Assembly: GCA_964634005.1 (NCBI GenBank)
Contig: CAZWKQ010000011.1
Coordinates: 1 to 64,000, forward strand
Source: CAZWKQ01 sp964634005
GTDB taxonomy: Bacteria > Bacteroidota > Bacteroidia > Bacteroidales > JACABE01
Direction: 5' to 3'
Length of the DNA stretch: 64,000 bases
Shown: positions 54,047 to 63,603 of the stretch, one piece after another
How positions within the stretch are numbered: the first letter of the stretch is position 1
How the letters are laid out: every line of letters begins with the position of its first letter
Notes under the pieces: model-generated
What the model was told of the DNA's origin: nothing
What the model saw: only the letters and a program-made list of their open reading frames with translations
Databases searched by the model: none
Translations under genes and position numbers: made by a program

Positions 54047-55052
54047 AGCCCCATTAAGGATAGGACTTGCAGGAGGAGGCACCGATGTTTCGCCTTATTC
54101 CGATATTTACGGCGGAGCTATCCTCAACGCAACAATAAATATGTATGCTTATGCTGACATAGAACCATGTGAAAACGGAAAAATAATATTCAAATTAAAT
54201 GATAAAGACGAATATTATGAATATAACAGTCAGAAAGAATTACCCTTAGACGGAAATCTTGATTTAATAAAATCAATTTATAATAAAGTTGTTAAAAAAT
54301 TTGACCTTCAACCGCTTTCATTTATATTGTCGACTTACGTAGATGCCCCTCCGGGTTCAGGTTTGGGAACATCTTCTACGCTTGTGGTTGCAGTTTTGGG
54401 AGCTTTTTCCGAATGGCTTTCACTTCCATTAGGAGAATACGATTTGGCTTATCTGGCTTATGAAATCGAACGTATTGACCTTAATATGGCCGGAGGAAAA
54501 CAAGATCAATATGCAGCTACTTTCGGAGGGTTTAATTTCATGGAATTTTATAATAACGATAAAGTTATAATTAATCCATTGAGAATTAAAGACAGAATAA
54601 TGAACGAATTATCAAACAATATTGTACTCTATTATACTCAAACCAGCAGAAATTCTTCAGATATAATCGTTCAACAGCAAAAGAATGTAAATGCAGGCAA
54701 TCCTAAATCAATAGATGCTATGCATCACCTGAAAGAACAGGCAGTAATGATGAAAGAAGCCCTTTTGAAAGGTCAGCTTGATTTAATAGGAGAAATTCTT
54801 AATATGGGATGGTTGCATAAGAAACAAATGGCCGAAGGAATAACCACTCAACTTTTCGAGGAGTTATATAATACAGCCTTACAAGCCGGTGCAACAGGAG
54901 GCAAAATATCAGGAGCCGGCGGTGGCGGTTATATTTTCTTCTATTGCCCCGGAAACACACGATACAATGTTATAAAAGCCCTCAATAAATATGGCGGTTA
55001 TGTTCAAAAGTACGAGTTTACTAAAATGGGGCTCGAGACTTGGATAAGCTGA
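54030..55052 (+). CDS. GHMP kinase, D-glycero-D-manno-heptose 7-phosphate kinase (HddA)-like
   Basis: 340 residues. GHMP motif PPGSGLGTSSTLV (107-119), N-terminal RSKAPLRIGLAGGGTDVSPY and a C-terminal GGKISGAGGGGYIFFYC. Closest in pattern to heptose-7-phosphate kinase of the GDP-D-alpha-heptose pathway (HddA) or fucose/L-arabinose kinases. With the upstream glycosyltransferase it suggests a surface heptose or sugar pathway. Confidence 0.88.
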   Translation: MIIRSKAPLRIGLAGGGTDVSPYSDIYGGAILNATINMYAYADIEPCENGKIIFKLNDKDEYYEYNSQKELPLDGNLDLIKSIYNKVVKKFDLQPLSFILSTYVDAPPGSGLGTSSTLVVAVLGAFSEWLSLPLGEYDLAYLAYEIERIDLNMAGGKQDQYAATFGGFNFMEFYNNDKVIINPLRIKDRIMNELSNNIVLYYTQTSRNSSDIIVQQQKNVNAGNPKSIDAMHHLKEQAVMMKEALLKGQLDLIGEILNMGWLHKKQMAEGITTQLFEELYNTALQAGATGGKISGAGGGGYIFFYCPGNTRYNVIKALNKYGGYVQKYEFTKMGLETWIS

Positions 55053-55068
55053 TAAACGATACTATTAT

Positions 55069-55683
55069 ATGTTATTTGATGATACATACAAAACTATAAC
55101 CAATATTTCTGAAGGTATTTACAAAGAAAAAGGAAGTAAATTCCTATCCTTTGCTTTCCCTGTTAAAAATGAGAATGAAGTTAAATTAATATTAGCCGAT
55201 TTAAGAAAAAAATATTACGATGCAAGGCATCATTGCTATGCATACGTTTTAGGATTCGATAAATCAGCATTTAGAATAAACGACGACGGAGAGCCTTCGG
55301 GTACTGCCGGCAGACCAATTTACGGACAAATTCTTTCGTTTGACCTTACAAATATTTTAATCGTAGTTATAAGATATTTCGGTGGAACAAAATTAGGCGT
55401 AAGCGGTTTGATAAATGCATACAAAACCTCAGCTCACGATGCAATTACCAATAATATTATTCAAACAAAAATCGTCCATGAAACTTATGAAATAACTTTC
55501 GATTATTTGCAAATGAATAATGTTATGAAACTACTAAAAGATGAAAACTTAAATAATTTTGACCACAATTTTGAAGAAATTTGCAAACTAAAATTTTCTG
55601 TCAGAAAAAAACTATCTGATGATATTATCAATAAGTTTAAGAAAATTAGCGGAATAAAAATTGAGTATATTCTAACAGAGTAA
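55069..55683 (+). CDS. IMPACT/YigZ family protein
   Basis: 204 residues. KGSKFLSFAFPV, DARHHCYAYVLG and the signature DGEPSGTAGRPI with YFGGTKLGVSGLI are all there. The bacterial YigZ family resembles translation-associated factors, exact function unknown. 16 bp after the kinase gene, so part of its operon. Confidence 0.92.
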   Translation: MLFDDTYKTITNISEGIYKEKGSKFLSFAFPVKNENEVKLILADLRKKYYDARHHCYAYVLGFDKSAFRINDDGEPSGTAGRPIYGQILSFDLTNILIVVIRYFGGTKLGVSGLINAYKTSAHDAITNNIIQTKIVHETYEITFDYLQMNNVMKLLKDENLNNFDHNFEEICKLKFSVRKKLSDDIINKFKKISGIKIEYILTE

Positions 55684-55696
55684 TTAAAAGATAATT

Positions 55697-57031
55697 CTAT
55701 TCTTTCAACATTCTGTAAATGGTAGTTTTACCAACTCCGAGTTTTTCAGCCACTAACCTGACTTTATTATTGTATTTTTCGAGGAAATACTTGATAATTT
55801 TTTTGTTGTACTCTTCAAGGGTAGTTTCTTCTGTTAGAAAACTTTCGAATGAATTCTTTTGAGTATAAGAAATATCCGAATCTTTAATTTCTTCGCCATC
55901 AGCCATAACAACGGCAAGTTCCATAATAGCTTTCAACTCTCTGACGTTACCCGGAAATGTATGCTTTTTAAGCTTATCAATTGCACTTTGCGAAATTTTA
56001 ATTTTTTTCATTTTATTTTTTTCGCAAAACTCATCTACAAAATATTTTGCAAGAACAACAATGTCGTTTTCTCTTTCTCTTAGCGGAGGTAATTCGATGG
56101 GAAGACCAAGTAAACGATAATACAAATCTTCTCTGAACTTGCCCTTTTCTACCTCTTCTTTAAGGTTTTTGTGAGTTGCAACTATAATTCTTACATCAAG
56201 CTTTATAATACTGTTTCCCCCTATTCGCGTAACTTCTTCTTCCTGAATAACCCTAAGCAATTTGGCTTGCATACTTAGGTCCATATCTCCGATTTCGTCA
56301 AGAAAAATTGTTCCTTTATTGGCTTCTTCAAACTTACCTATTCTTCTTGCTGCTGCACCGGTGAATGCACCCTTTTCATATCCGAACATTTCACTTTCTA
56401 TCAATTCTTTCGGAATTGCAGAGACATTTACTGCGACAAATGGGAATTTGCTCCTGGGCGAATTGTAATGAATAGCTTTGGCCACCAGCTCTTTTCCGGT
56501 ACCGGTTTCACCTGTTATAGAAACCGAAATATTGGTTTTTGTCGCTTTATCTATTAGCTTATAAATTTTTTGAATTGAAGAGCTGTTACCTTTTATCAGT
56601 TTGCCGTATTCATATTTTTTTTCAATTTCTTCTTCAAGTTGGCTGATTTTATCTTTCAGTAAAAGTTTCTCCCTTATATTTTTCATTATGTTCCAAAGTC
56701 GGTTTTTTGTATCTTCGTCTTTAAGAACATAATCGTAAACACCCTTTTTAAGTAGTTCGACTGCCGTAGAAATATCTTGCTGACCCGAAACTATAACAAC
56801 TGGAATATCGGGGTTATATTCCTGAATTTTAGTTAGCAGTTCCATTCCGGAATAATCGGGTAGATAAAAATCTAAAGTAATTGCCGAAGGATTTTTGTAT
56901 AAATTCTTCAACAAACTTTTTCCATTTGTAAAAATTTCAACATCATATTCAGTATTTAAGCTTAAATAGTGGCGAAGAGTTTTTGCAAATATTTCATCGT
57001 CTTCTACAATAAAAATTTTGAATAAATCCAT
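55697..57031 (-). CDS. NtrC-type sigma-54-dependent response regulator
   Basis: 444 residues from ATG 57031. Receiver domain (about 1-115) with phospho-acceptor Asp54 in TLDFYLPD, then a linker and AAA+ domain with GETGTGKE, the GAFTGA sigma-54 contact loop and a Fis-type helix-turn-helix (about 405-440). It activates sigma-54 promoters on phosphorylation. No histidine kinase lies next to it. The longer frame (57070) runs over a palindrome. Confidence 0.93.
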   Translation of the reverse strand: MDLFKIFIVEDDEIFAKTLRHYLSLNTEYDVEIFTNGKSLLKNLYKNPSAITLDFYLPDYSGMELLTKIQEYNPDIPVVIVSGQQDISTAVELLKKGVYDYVLKDEDTKNRLWNIMKNIREKLLLKDKISQLEEEIEKKYEYGKLIKGNSSSIQKIYKLIDKATKTNISVSITGETGTGKELVAKAIHYNSPRSKFPFVAVNVSAIPKELIESEMFGYEKGAFTGAAARRIGKFEEANKGTIFLDEIGDMDLSMQAKLLRVIQEEEVTRIGGNSIIKLDVRIIVATHKNLKEEVEKGKFREDLYYRLLGLPIELPPLRERENDIVVLAKYFVDEFCEKNKMKKIKISQSAIDKLKKHTFPGNVRELKAIMELAVVMADGEEIKDSDISYTQKNSFESFLTEETTLEEYNKKIIKYFLEKYNNKVRLVAEKLGVGKTTIYRMLKE

Positions 57032-57069
57032 ATTCTTGTTTTTGGGATAATAAACTAATTCAGCCAACA

Positions 57070-57086
57070 TGTTCCAAAATTGAACA
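57070..57086. promoter_or_regulatory. Operator-like palindrome upstream of the sigma-54 regulator
   Basis: TGTTC (57070-57074) and GAACA (57082-57086) with a 7-nt spacer, about 40 bp before ATG 57031; could be an autoregulatory site. Confidence 0.35.
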
Positions 57087-57143
57087 TTTTTTCAAAATTA
57101 AATAATACTTTAAGCGGAAAGTGTTATGAATGTGTTAAAAAAA

Positions 57144-57178
57144 TAAAAAAAGGACTTAGATTTAAGTCCTTTTTTTTG
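57144..57178 (-). terminator. Terminator after tRNA-Phe
   Basis: 8-bp stem AGGACTTA (57151-57158) with TAAGTCCT (57163-57170), flanked by A and T runs. It is on the 3' side of the tRNA on the minus strand. Confidence 0.8.
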
Positions 57179-57180
57179 GG

Positions 57181-57253
<73 letters not shown>

Positions 57254-57270
57254 ATCATAAATTCGGGTTG

Positions 57271-57300
57271 CAAAATTATATAATTATTTCTAAACAGCAA
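57271..57300 (-). promoter_or_regulatory. Promoter of tRNA-Phe
   Basis: Minus-strand TTG (57298-57300), 19-bp spacer, TAATTTTG (57271-57278); start about 12-18 nt before the tRNA. Confidence 0.7.
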
Positions 57301-57397
57301 ATATTTTTTCATTTTTTCATCATTTTTTTAACTACTAATTGAAAATCAATCGAAAATAAAAAAAGGCTTATAAATTTTTCAATATTAAAATTATTTC

Positions 57398-57405
57398 TAT
57401 CTTTG
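57398..57405 (+). promoter_or_regulatory. -7 element of the DUF177-rpmF-plsX-fabH operon
   Basis: TATCTTTG followed by C, with a T-rich -33 (57375-57377) at 20 bp; start about 20 nt before TTG 57431. Confidence 0.6.
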
Positions 57406-57430
57406 CAAACTTGTTTAAAAAAGTGATGCT

Positions 57431-57949
57431 TTGGATAATTTAAAGCAATATTGTCTGTCGTTCAGTGGTTTAGGTTTAGGTTTACACCAATACCACTTCG
57501 ACATAGATTTAAAGTTCTTTGATAATTTTGAGCAAGATGTAATATTGTTTTCGGATGTTAAAATCGACATTTCTTTAGAAAAACAAGAGAGGATGCTTAT
57601 TTATGACTTTTTTATCTCCGGTTTTATAAAAGTTGAATGCGATAGATGTCTTGAAGAAATGATAATGCCAATAGAAGGAAACGAAAGACTCATTGTTAAA
57701 TTCGGAGAAGAAAAAATTGAAGAGAGCGAAGATGTTTTGATTTTAACTGAAAATGAACATAAAATAGATATCTCGGGTTATATATACGATTATATAATGG
57801 TTCGGATTCCAATAAAGAAAGTTCATAACGACGATGAAAACGGAATAAGCGAATGTAATCCGAAGATGCTTGAAATTCTCGATAAATTATCAGAACGAAA
57901 AATCGACAATAGATTTGATAAACTGAAAGATTTATTTAATAATAATTAG
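57431..57949 (+). CDS. DUF177 (YceD) family protein
   Basis: 172 residues, TTG start. FFISGFIKVECDRCLEEM (CxxC) and DISGYIYDYIMVRIPIKKVH fit DUF177/YceD, which in plants and bacteria is tied to 23S rRNA or L32 handling. The invariant place directly before rpmF supports this. No ATG is present near the start, so TTG is used. Confidence 0.9.
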   Translation: MDNLKQYCLSFSGLGLGLHQYHFDIDLKFFDNFEQDVILFSDVKIDISLEKQERMLIYDFFISGFIKVECDRCLEEMIMPIEGNERLIVKFGEEKIEESEDVLILTENEHKIDISGYIYDYIMVRIPIKKVHNDDENGISECNPKMLEILDKLSERKIDNRFDKLKDLFNNN

Positions 57950-57975
57950 TAAATAACAATTTAAAATATTAATTT

Positions 57976-58161
57976 ATGCCAAATCCTAAACATAGATTTT
58001 CAAAACAAAGGACTGCAAAAAGAAGAACCCATCATAAAGCAGAAGTTCCTACAACTGCAGTATGTTCAAATTGTGGCGCACCTGTGTTATATCACAGAGT
58101 ATGCCCCGAATGCGGTTATTATAAAGGTAAACTTGCAATAGAAAAGCAAACTAATGCATAA
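57976..58161 (+). CDS. rpmF: 50S ribosomal protein L32
   Basis: 61 residues. N-terminal PNPKHRFSKQRTAKRRTHHK, zinc-binding CSNCG and CPECGYYKG (Cys4). Translated between DUF177 and plsX, the usual order. Confidence 0.97.
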   Translation: MPNPKHRFSKQRTAKRRTHHKAEVPTTAVCSNCGAPVLYHRVCPECGYYKGKLAIEKQTNA

Positions 58162-58211
58162 AATCTGACAAATCTGATTGATATTTTCAGTCTTAATTTA
58201 CTAATAAGTAT

Positions 58212-59162
58212 ATGAAAATAGGATTAGATGTAATGGGTGGCGATTACGCTCCTGATGCTACCATAGCCGGTGCTGTTTTAGCTCTTAATGAACTTGAAAC
58301 AACAGATACTATTGTTCTTATTGGAGACGAAACAATAATTAGAGATAAACTAAAACAATACAACACAAGTGCAGATAGGTTTGAAATAGTTCATGCTTCA
58401 GAAGTTATAGGTATGGGCGAAAAACCAATAAAGGCATTTTCACAAAAACCTAACTCAAGCATAGGACTTGGATTCAAACTATTAAAATCCAAGAAAATTG
58501 AAGCTTTTGCCAGTGCCGGAAACACCGGAGCCGTTTTAGTTGGTGCAATGTATAGTGTAAATACTGTCCCCGGCGTAATTCGTCCGTCAATTTCCAGCAT
58601 TATACCTAAAGAAAACGGCGGATTAAGTTTACTTTTAGACGTTGGAGCCAACCCCGACAGTAAACCCGATGTACTTTATCAGTTTGCCATACTTGGTTCT
58701 ATTTATGCCAAATCAGTTCTGGGAATAAATAACCCGAAAGTAGGATTGCTGAATATAGGAGAAGAGGAAGAAAAAGGCAATTTACAATGTCAGGCAACAT
58801 TCCAACTGATGAAAGATACCAAAGATTTCAATTTTGTAGGTAATGTTGAAAGCAGAGAATTATTTAAAGACAAAATTGATGTTTTTGTCTGCGATGGTTT
58901 TGTAGGCAACATTATATTAAAACAAATTGAAGCAATGTACCGTCTTTTGGTAAAACGCAATCTGACTGACGATTACATTAAAAGGTTTAACTACGAAAAC
59001 TACGGTGGAAGTGTTATTCTGGGGATAAACTCCTCTGTAGTAATTGGACATGGAATTTCGAATGATATTGCCGTAAAAAATATGATATTGCTATCTAAAG
59101 ATGTGGTTTTAAGCAAATTGTCATCAAAAATCAAATCGGCAATGTCAAAATATGCAAATTAA
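58212..59162 (+). CDS. plsX: Phosphate acyltransferase PlsX
   Basis: 316 residues. N-terminal KIGLDVMGGDYAPDA, SAGNTGAVLVGA, LLDVGANPDSKPD and GNEEEKGN-like segment (NIGEEEEKGN), VCDGFVGNIILK. Converts acyl-ACP to acyl-phosphate for phospholipid synthesis. 22 bp before fabH. Confidence 0.97.
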   Translation: MKIGLDVMGGDYAPDATIAGAVLALNELETTDTIVLIGDETIIRDKLKQYNTSADRFEIVHASEVIGMGEKPIKAFSQKPNSSIGLGFKLLKSKKIEAFASAGNTGAVLVGAMYSVNTVPGVIRPSISSIIPKENGGLSLLLDVGANPDSKPDVLYQFAILGSIYAKSVLGINNPKVGLLNIGEEEEKGNLQCQATFQLMKDTKDFNFVGNVESRELFKDKIDVFVCDGFVGNIILKQIEAMYRLLVKRNLTDDYIKRFNYENYGGSVILGINSSVVIGHGISNDIAVKNMILLSKDVVLSKLSSKIKSAMSKYAN

Positions 59163-59184
59163 AATTAAACAATAAAAAAGACTC

Positions 59185-60174
59185 ATGAAAAAAATAAGAG
59201 CTGCAATAAAGGGTGTAGGAGCAAGTTTACCCGATTATATTCTCAATAATGAAGAATTAAGCAGAATGGTTGATACGTCTGACGAGTGGATAATGACTCG
59301 AATCGGAATAAAAGAAAGACGAATATTAAAGGAACCGGGAAAAGGCTCAAGTGATTTAGGTGCAGCTGCCGTAAACGAACTTCTTAAAAAAACTAATACA
59401 AAACCCGAAGAAATTGATTTTTTGCTTTGTGCTACCGTAACTCCCGACATGCAGTTTCCTGCCACTGCCAATATTATTTGCGATAAAGTGGGCTTAAAAA
59501 ATGCTTTCGGATACGACTTAAATGCCGGCTGCTCGGGTTTTTTATTTGCTTTAGCCACAGCATCACAATTTATTGAAACAGGAAGATACAAAAAGATTAT
59601 TGTTGTAGGCGCCGAAAAAATGTCGTCAATTGTAGATTATACCGATAGAGCCACCTGCCCTATTTTCGGAGACGGAGCCGGAGCAGTTCTTATAGAACCC
59701 GTTGAAGAAGAACTGGGAATAATTGACTTGATACTTCGCTCTGACGGTAGTGGTAGAATTCACCTGCATCAGAAAGCAGGCGGATCTGTAAAACCGGCCT
59801 CACACGCTACTGTTGACGCTCGCGAACATTTTATATATCAGGAAGGACAACCGGTATTCAAAGCTGCCGTATCTAATATGGCCGATACTGCCGTAGAATT
59901 AATGAAAAAAAACAACTTAACTTCAGATGATATTGCTTACCTTGTACCTCATCAGGCTAATATGCGAATAATTGAAGCTACCGGTAAAAGAATGGGATTA
60001 CCAAGCGAAAAAGTTATGGTAAACATTCAAAAATACGGCAACACAACTGCTGCAACCCTCCCCTTACTTCTTTGGGACTACGAAAATAAGTTAAAGAAAG
60101 GTGACAACCTTATTCTTGCCACTTTTGGAGCCGGTTTCACTTGGGGGGCAATCTGGCTGAAATGGGCTTATTAA
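59185..60174 (+). CDS. fabH: 3-oxoacyl-ACP synthase III (FabH)
   Basis: 329 residues. Catalytic Cys116 in LNAGCSGFLFAL, His in VPHQANMRI and Asn in YGNTTAAT. Starts fatty-acid chains by joining acetyl-CoA to malonyl-ACP. Last gene of the operon, followed by a terminator. Confidence 0.97.
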   Translation: MKKIRAAIKGVGASLPDYILNNEELSRMVDTSDEWIMTRIGIKERRILKEPGKGSSDLGAAAVNELLKKTNTKPEEIDFLLCATVTPDMQFPATANIICDKVGLKNAFGYDLNAGCSGFLFALATASQFIETGRYKKIIVVGAEKMSSIVDYTDRATCPIFGDGAGAVLIEPVEEELGIIDLILRSDGSGRIHLHQKAGGSVKPASHATVDAREHFIYQEGQPVFKAAVSNMADTAVELMKKNNLTSDDIAYLVPHQANMRIIEATGKRMGLPSEKVMVNIQKYGNTTAATLPLLLWDYENKLKKGDNLILATFGAGFTWGAIWLKWAY

Positions 60175-60199
60175 GAAACTTAATGAATTAACATAGAAA

Positions 60200-60230
60200 A
60201 AGGCTGTCTTAAAAGGCAGCCTTTTATTTT
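60200..60230 (+). terminator. Intrinsic terminator after fabH
   Basis: 11-bp stem (60200-60210 with 60213-60223, one G-T pair, core AAGGCTG/CAGCCTT) with a 2-nt loop and a T-rich tail. Confidence 0.85.
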
Positions 60231-60301
60231 TGATTAATAAAGAGTTTATCAAAATCGGGACAATAAATAAACGAAAAACCGCATATATTTAAGTAGAATC
60301 A

Positions 60302-60337
60302 GGCATTTAAAGGGTTATTAAGTACCGATTAAATGCC
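60302..60337. repeat. 9-bp inverted repeat downstream of the porin gene
   Basis: GGCATTTAA (60302-60310) and TTAAATGCC (60329-60337), 18-nt loop, just past the minus-strand porin stop. No U-tract, so a weak terminator or mRNA 3' stabiliser. Confidence 0.5.
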
Positions 60338-60350
60338 CGATAATGAAATA

Positions 60351-61640
60351 TTAAAAATTATAAATAACAGAAAGTAACAGTCTCATATTTGTTACATTTT
60401 CGGTTTTTGTAACCACCCCAAAAACATCTCTGTTTAAAGTGCCATCCTGCTCTTTTGTAGCATAAGAAGCAGTTGTGTACTCAAATTCTGTAGCAAAATT
60501 GAATTTGCCTTGTATAAAAACAACCCTCGGGGAAACTCTAATAATAGATTTAACATTAGAACCACGCGATAAATCAGTTATACCAATTTTATAATTTAAT
60601 ATTGAATCGTTGGCTCCAATATTTTGTGTGTATCCTGCCCATAATCCAAACTGAATCTTTTCTCCATTCGTTTGAAACTCTGTCCAACCTGTTATGGCAT
60701 TGATAGTTGTATAACTGACAGTATTTTTTGCAGTATCGGTAATTGCTTTTACAGCATAACCTCCAAGCATTGTCAGATCATAAAGATTTTCGCCGTAAAT
60801 ACCTTGCAATTTAAAAGTAAACGAAGGGTTTTTATACCTCAAAAAAGCCGAAACCGATCTTCCTGTTACTTTTTCATTATTAATAAAAGTTTTACCTCCT
60901 TTGGTAGTAGTCAACAAGGGTTGAATAGTTTTATAATCTAAAACAATACCGGCAAGCAGGTCTGTTTTTTTATCAACATCTTTATTTTCGAACGAAAAGA
61001 TAGTACTAATATTCGGAATTGATGAATATCGTAATGGTGCTGACCCTAAGGCACTCGTAAAATCTCTTTGTGCCGATAAAGCACCTGAAATACTCAGTTT
61101 CCCTAATTTATGAGTTAATCTTATCTGAGGATTTCTGGAAAACGGCTGAAAAGGAGCACCGGTATTAAATGAAATTACTCCCGAGAAACAACCAGGAACA
61201 AAAAGCGGATGCCAGTATTGTCCGGCAAGTAGCTCAGTGTTTTCCCAGTTCAACTTTACATAAGCATGACGGAGCCTAAAACCATTTGCATCAATAAAAT
61301 TAGTGTTTTCATTACCAAAAAAATCGGCTTCCAAAATACCCGTAGTCTTAGCCCCAAAAGCATCAGGAGCTGTGATCTTTCCTGTTAATCGTGATTGAAT
61401 TGATAAAAAATTAAACGACGTTTTATCATTTATATCATTACCATCCGAATCGAGATTTTTTTCCTTGGGAAATAATAAAAAATGTCCTTCCCTTAATGTA
61501 TAATTATCTCTGCTATCGAAAAAGAAATCGTTTTTAATAAAACCCGAAAAATTTATTCCGTATTTTGGTTCTTCTTTTTTTTCTTGCGAAAATGAAATAA
61601 TAGGAATAAATAAAAGTAATGCAAGTAAAAAATTTTTCAT
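60351..61640 (-). CDS. Porin-like outer-membrane protein
   Basis: 429 residues, signal peptide (about 1-19). Alternating beta strands throughout (SGFIKNDFFFDSR, LRHAYVKLNWENTELLAGQYWHP, FQPFSRNPQIRLTHK) end in an aromatic tail (SVIYNF). DcaP-like trimeric porins share this type and are often beside acetate or carboxylate symporters. Located 40 bp after actP; probable operon DUF485-actP-porin. Confidence 0.82.
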   Translation of the reverse strand: MKNFLLALLLFIPIISFSQEKKEEPKYGINFSGFIKNDFFFDSRDNYTLREGHFLLFPKEKNLDSDGNDINDKTSFNFLSIQSRLTGKITAPDAFGAKTTGILEADFFGNENTNFIDANGFRLRHAYVKLNWENTELLAGQYWHPLFVPGCFSGVISFNTGAPFQPFSRNPQIRLTHKLGKLSISGALSAQRDFTSALGSAPLRYSSIPNISTIFSFENKDVDKKTDLLAGIVLDYKTIQPLLTTTKGGKTFINNEKVTGRSVSAFLRYKNPSFTFKLQGIYGENLYDLTMLGGYAVKAITDTAKNTVSYTTINAITGWTEFQTNGEKIQFGLWAGYTQNIGANDSILNYKIGITDLSRGSNVKSIIRVSPRVVFIQGKFNFATEFEYTTASYATKEQDGTLNRDVFGVVTKTENVTNMRLLLSVIYNF

Positions 61641-61680
61641 ATAAATTATTTTTAAAATTATACTTTATTAAAATTATATA

Positions 61681-63603
61681 TTAACTGTTATGATAATTTT
61701 CGACTTTGGATAAATTGTCCTTTTGAGTCATCAACGATACAACTACCAGCACAATAACGGCTAAAGGAATTGAAATAATTCCCGGATTATCGAGCGGTAT
61801 CGGAGCCAAAGCTTTGTCTAAACCGTATTTTTCGTACATAGTAGGCGAAAGTAAAATTATTATAACGGAAGACAAAATACCTACGATTATTGACCATGAG
61901 ATACCTTTAGAAGTAGTTTTTTCCCAGAATAATAAGAAAATGATGGCAGGTAGATTTGCTGAAGCAGCAACAGAAAATGCCAATCCAACCAAGAAAGAAA
62001 CGTTCATTCCTTTGAGTAAAATACCAAGAATAATTGCAAATACTCCAACACCAAAAGCGGCAAATTTTCCTGCTCTGACTTTCTTTTTATCGTCCATTTT
62101 CATATCAAGGTATTTGTCCATAAAATCGTGAGCAATTGCTCCCGATGTAGCCACTATCAATCCCGCTACAGTTCCTAATACAGTTGCAAATGCAATAGCT
62201 GATATTACCGCAAAAATTCCTACACCAAAATATTTAGCCAATAATGGTCCCGACATATTGCTGCTTTCAACATCAAGGACTCCATTTATTGAAGCTCCAA
62301 GACCCATATAAAGAGTAAGAATATAGAAAAAGCCGATCGATGCAATGGCAACTATAGTCGATTTCCTTGCTGCTCTTTGACTTGGTACTGTATAATATCT
62401 TATAAGAATATGGGGTAATGCCGAAGTTCCCAAAAACAATGCAAGCATAAGTGAAACGAAATTTAATTTATCCCAGAATGTTGCACCGGCCTTTGATGAT
62501 ATTTTATACAACAATCCGGGTTTTATCATATCTTTTCCAGAAGTAATATTCTGAAACCAAACAGTTGTATGCTCATCTTTAATCTCTTTTTTTGTAAACC
62601 TGACAATATCAATATTTTCGAAATTTGATAAAAATTTGAATGGATCTACAGGGCCTGTTTTATCCACTTCTTTTCCGTCTATTATCATTTTTGAAATATG
62701 TCCAACCTGATAAAATTTAGCAGCCGATTTCGGTTCGCCGTTGTATAATTTACTTCCGTCTTCCAATGTAGTTATCGACAACATTTCATCCAAAACTGTC
62801 GAATCTTTCGATAACTTAAACCAACGGTCAACCCCATCTTTCCTTAGCTTAACAAAAACAAATTTATTGTCAATATTTTTAACTTTTTCCAACTGATAAG
62901 TCGAATCTGTAACTGCTACTAAATTATTATCTTTAAAAACAGTATTTAGCTTAATAAACTGATGATAAGTATGTTCAGGTTTTGATTTAAAACCGTTATT
63001 TAGAATAAAAATTGTCAATATAGTTGAAAAAGTTATTAATAGTCCGCCTTTAATGAACTGTACATAAGTAGTAGAAGTCATACCGGCAGTAGCAACTATA
63101 AAGATTACAATAGAACCTACTATTAAAACACCTGTCCAATGAGGTAATCCCAGCAGAGGCACAACCAAATCGCCGGCTCCAACCATTTGAGGTATCAAAT
63201 AAAATACCGAAACCACCAATGTGCTTATTGAAGCAGTTAGTTTAATTGATTTTGAATTGAATCTTGCATCAAGAGCATCGGTAAAAGTATATTTGCCTAA
63301 TCTTTTCATAGGTTCGGCCACAATAAATAATGCTACTACCCAGCCTGCCAAATAACCTATAGAGTATAAAAATCCGTCATACCCCGAAAAAGCAATCATA
63401 CCGCATATACCCAAAAATGAAGCAGCAGAAAGGTAATCGCCTGCAAAAGCAATACCGTTTACCCCCCAATGTATTTTACCCCCTGCTGCATAATAGCCTG
63501 ATGCAGATTTTGTTTTCCTAGCAAAATAAAACGACAATCCAAGTACAAGGGCTACAAAAGTCAAAAATATTACAATAGCTGAAATCGATACATTATAAAT
63601 CAT
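61681..63603 (-). CDS. actP: Cation/acetate symporter (ActP)-like sodium:solute symporter
   Basis: 640 residues, about 13 helices. FYFARKTKSASGYYAAGG, AFAGDYLSAASFLGICGMI and VVSVFYLIPQMVGAGDLV fit ActP of the SSS family. A soluble insert (about 205-380) between helices makes it about 90 residues longer than E. coli ActP. It takes up acetate or a related acid with sodium. A strong Shine-Dalgarno (AAGGAGG) lies 7 nt before the ATG, inside the DUF485 gene, whose stop overlaps it (ATGA). Confidence 0.85.
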   Translation of the reverse strand: MIYNVSISAIVIFLTFVALVLGLSFYFARKTKSASGYYAAGGKIHWGVNGIAFAGDYLSAASFLGICGMIAFSGYDGFLYSIGYLAGWVVALFIVAEPMKRLGKYTFTDALDARFNSKSIKLTASISTLVVSVFYLIPQMVGAGDLVVPLLGLPHWTGVLIVGSIVIFIVATAGMTSTTYVQFIKGGLLITFSTILTIFILNNGFKSKPEHTYHQFIKLNTVFKDNNLVAVTDSTYQLEKVKNIDNKFVFVKLRKDGVDRWFKLSKDSTVLDEMLSITTLEDGSKLYNGEPKSAAKFYQVGHISKMIIDGKEVDKTGPVDPFKFLSNFENIDIVRFTKKEIKDEHTTVWFQNITSGKDMIKPGLLYKISSKAGATFWDKLNFVSLMLALFLGTSALPHILIRYYTVPSQRAARKSTIVAIASIGFFYILTLYMGLGASINGVLDVESSNMSGPLLAKYFGVGIFAVISAIAFATVLGTVAGLIVATSGAIAHDFMDKYLDMKMDDKKKVRAGKFAAFGVGVFAIILGILLKGMNVSFLVGLAFSVAASANLPAIIFLLFWEKTTSKGISWSIIVGILSSVIIILLSPTMYEKYGLDKALAPIPLDNPGIISIPLAVIVLVVVSLMTQKDNLSKVENYHNS

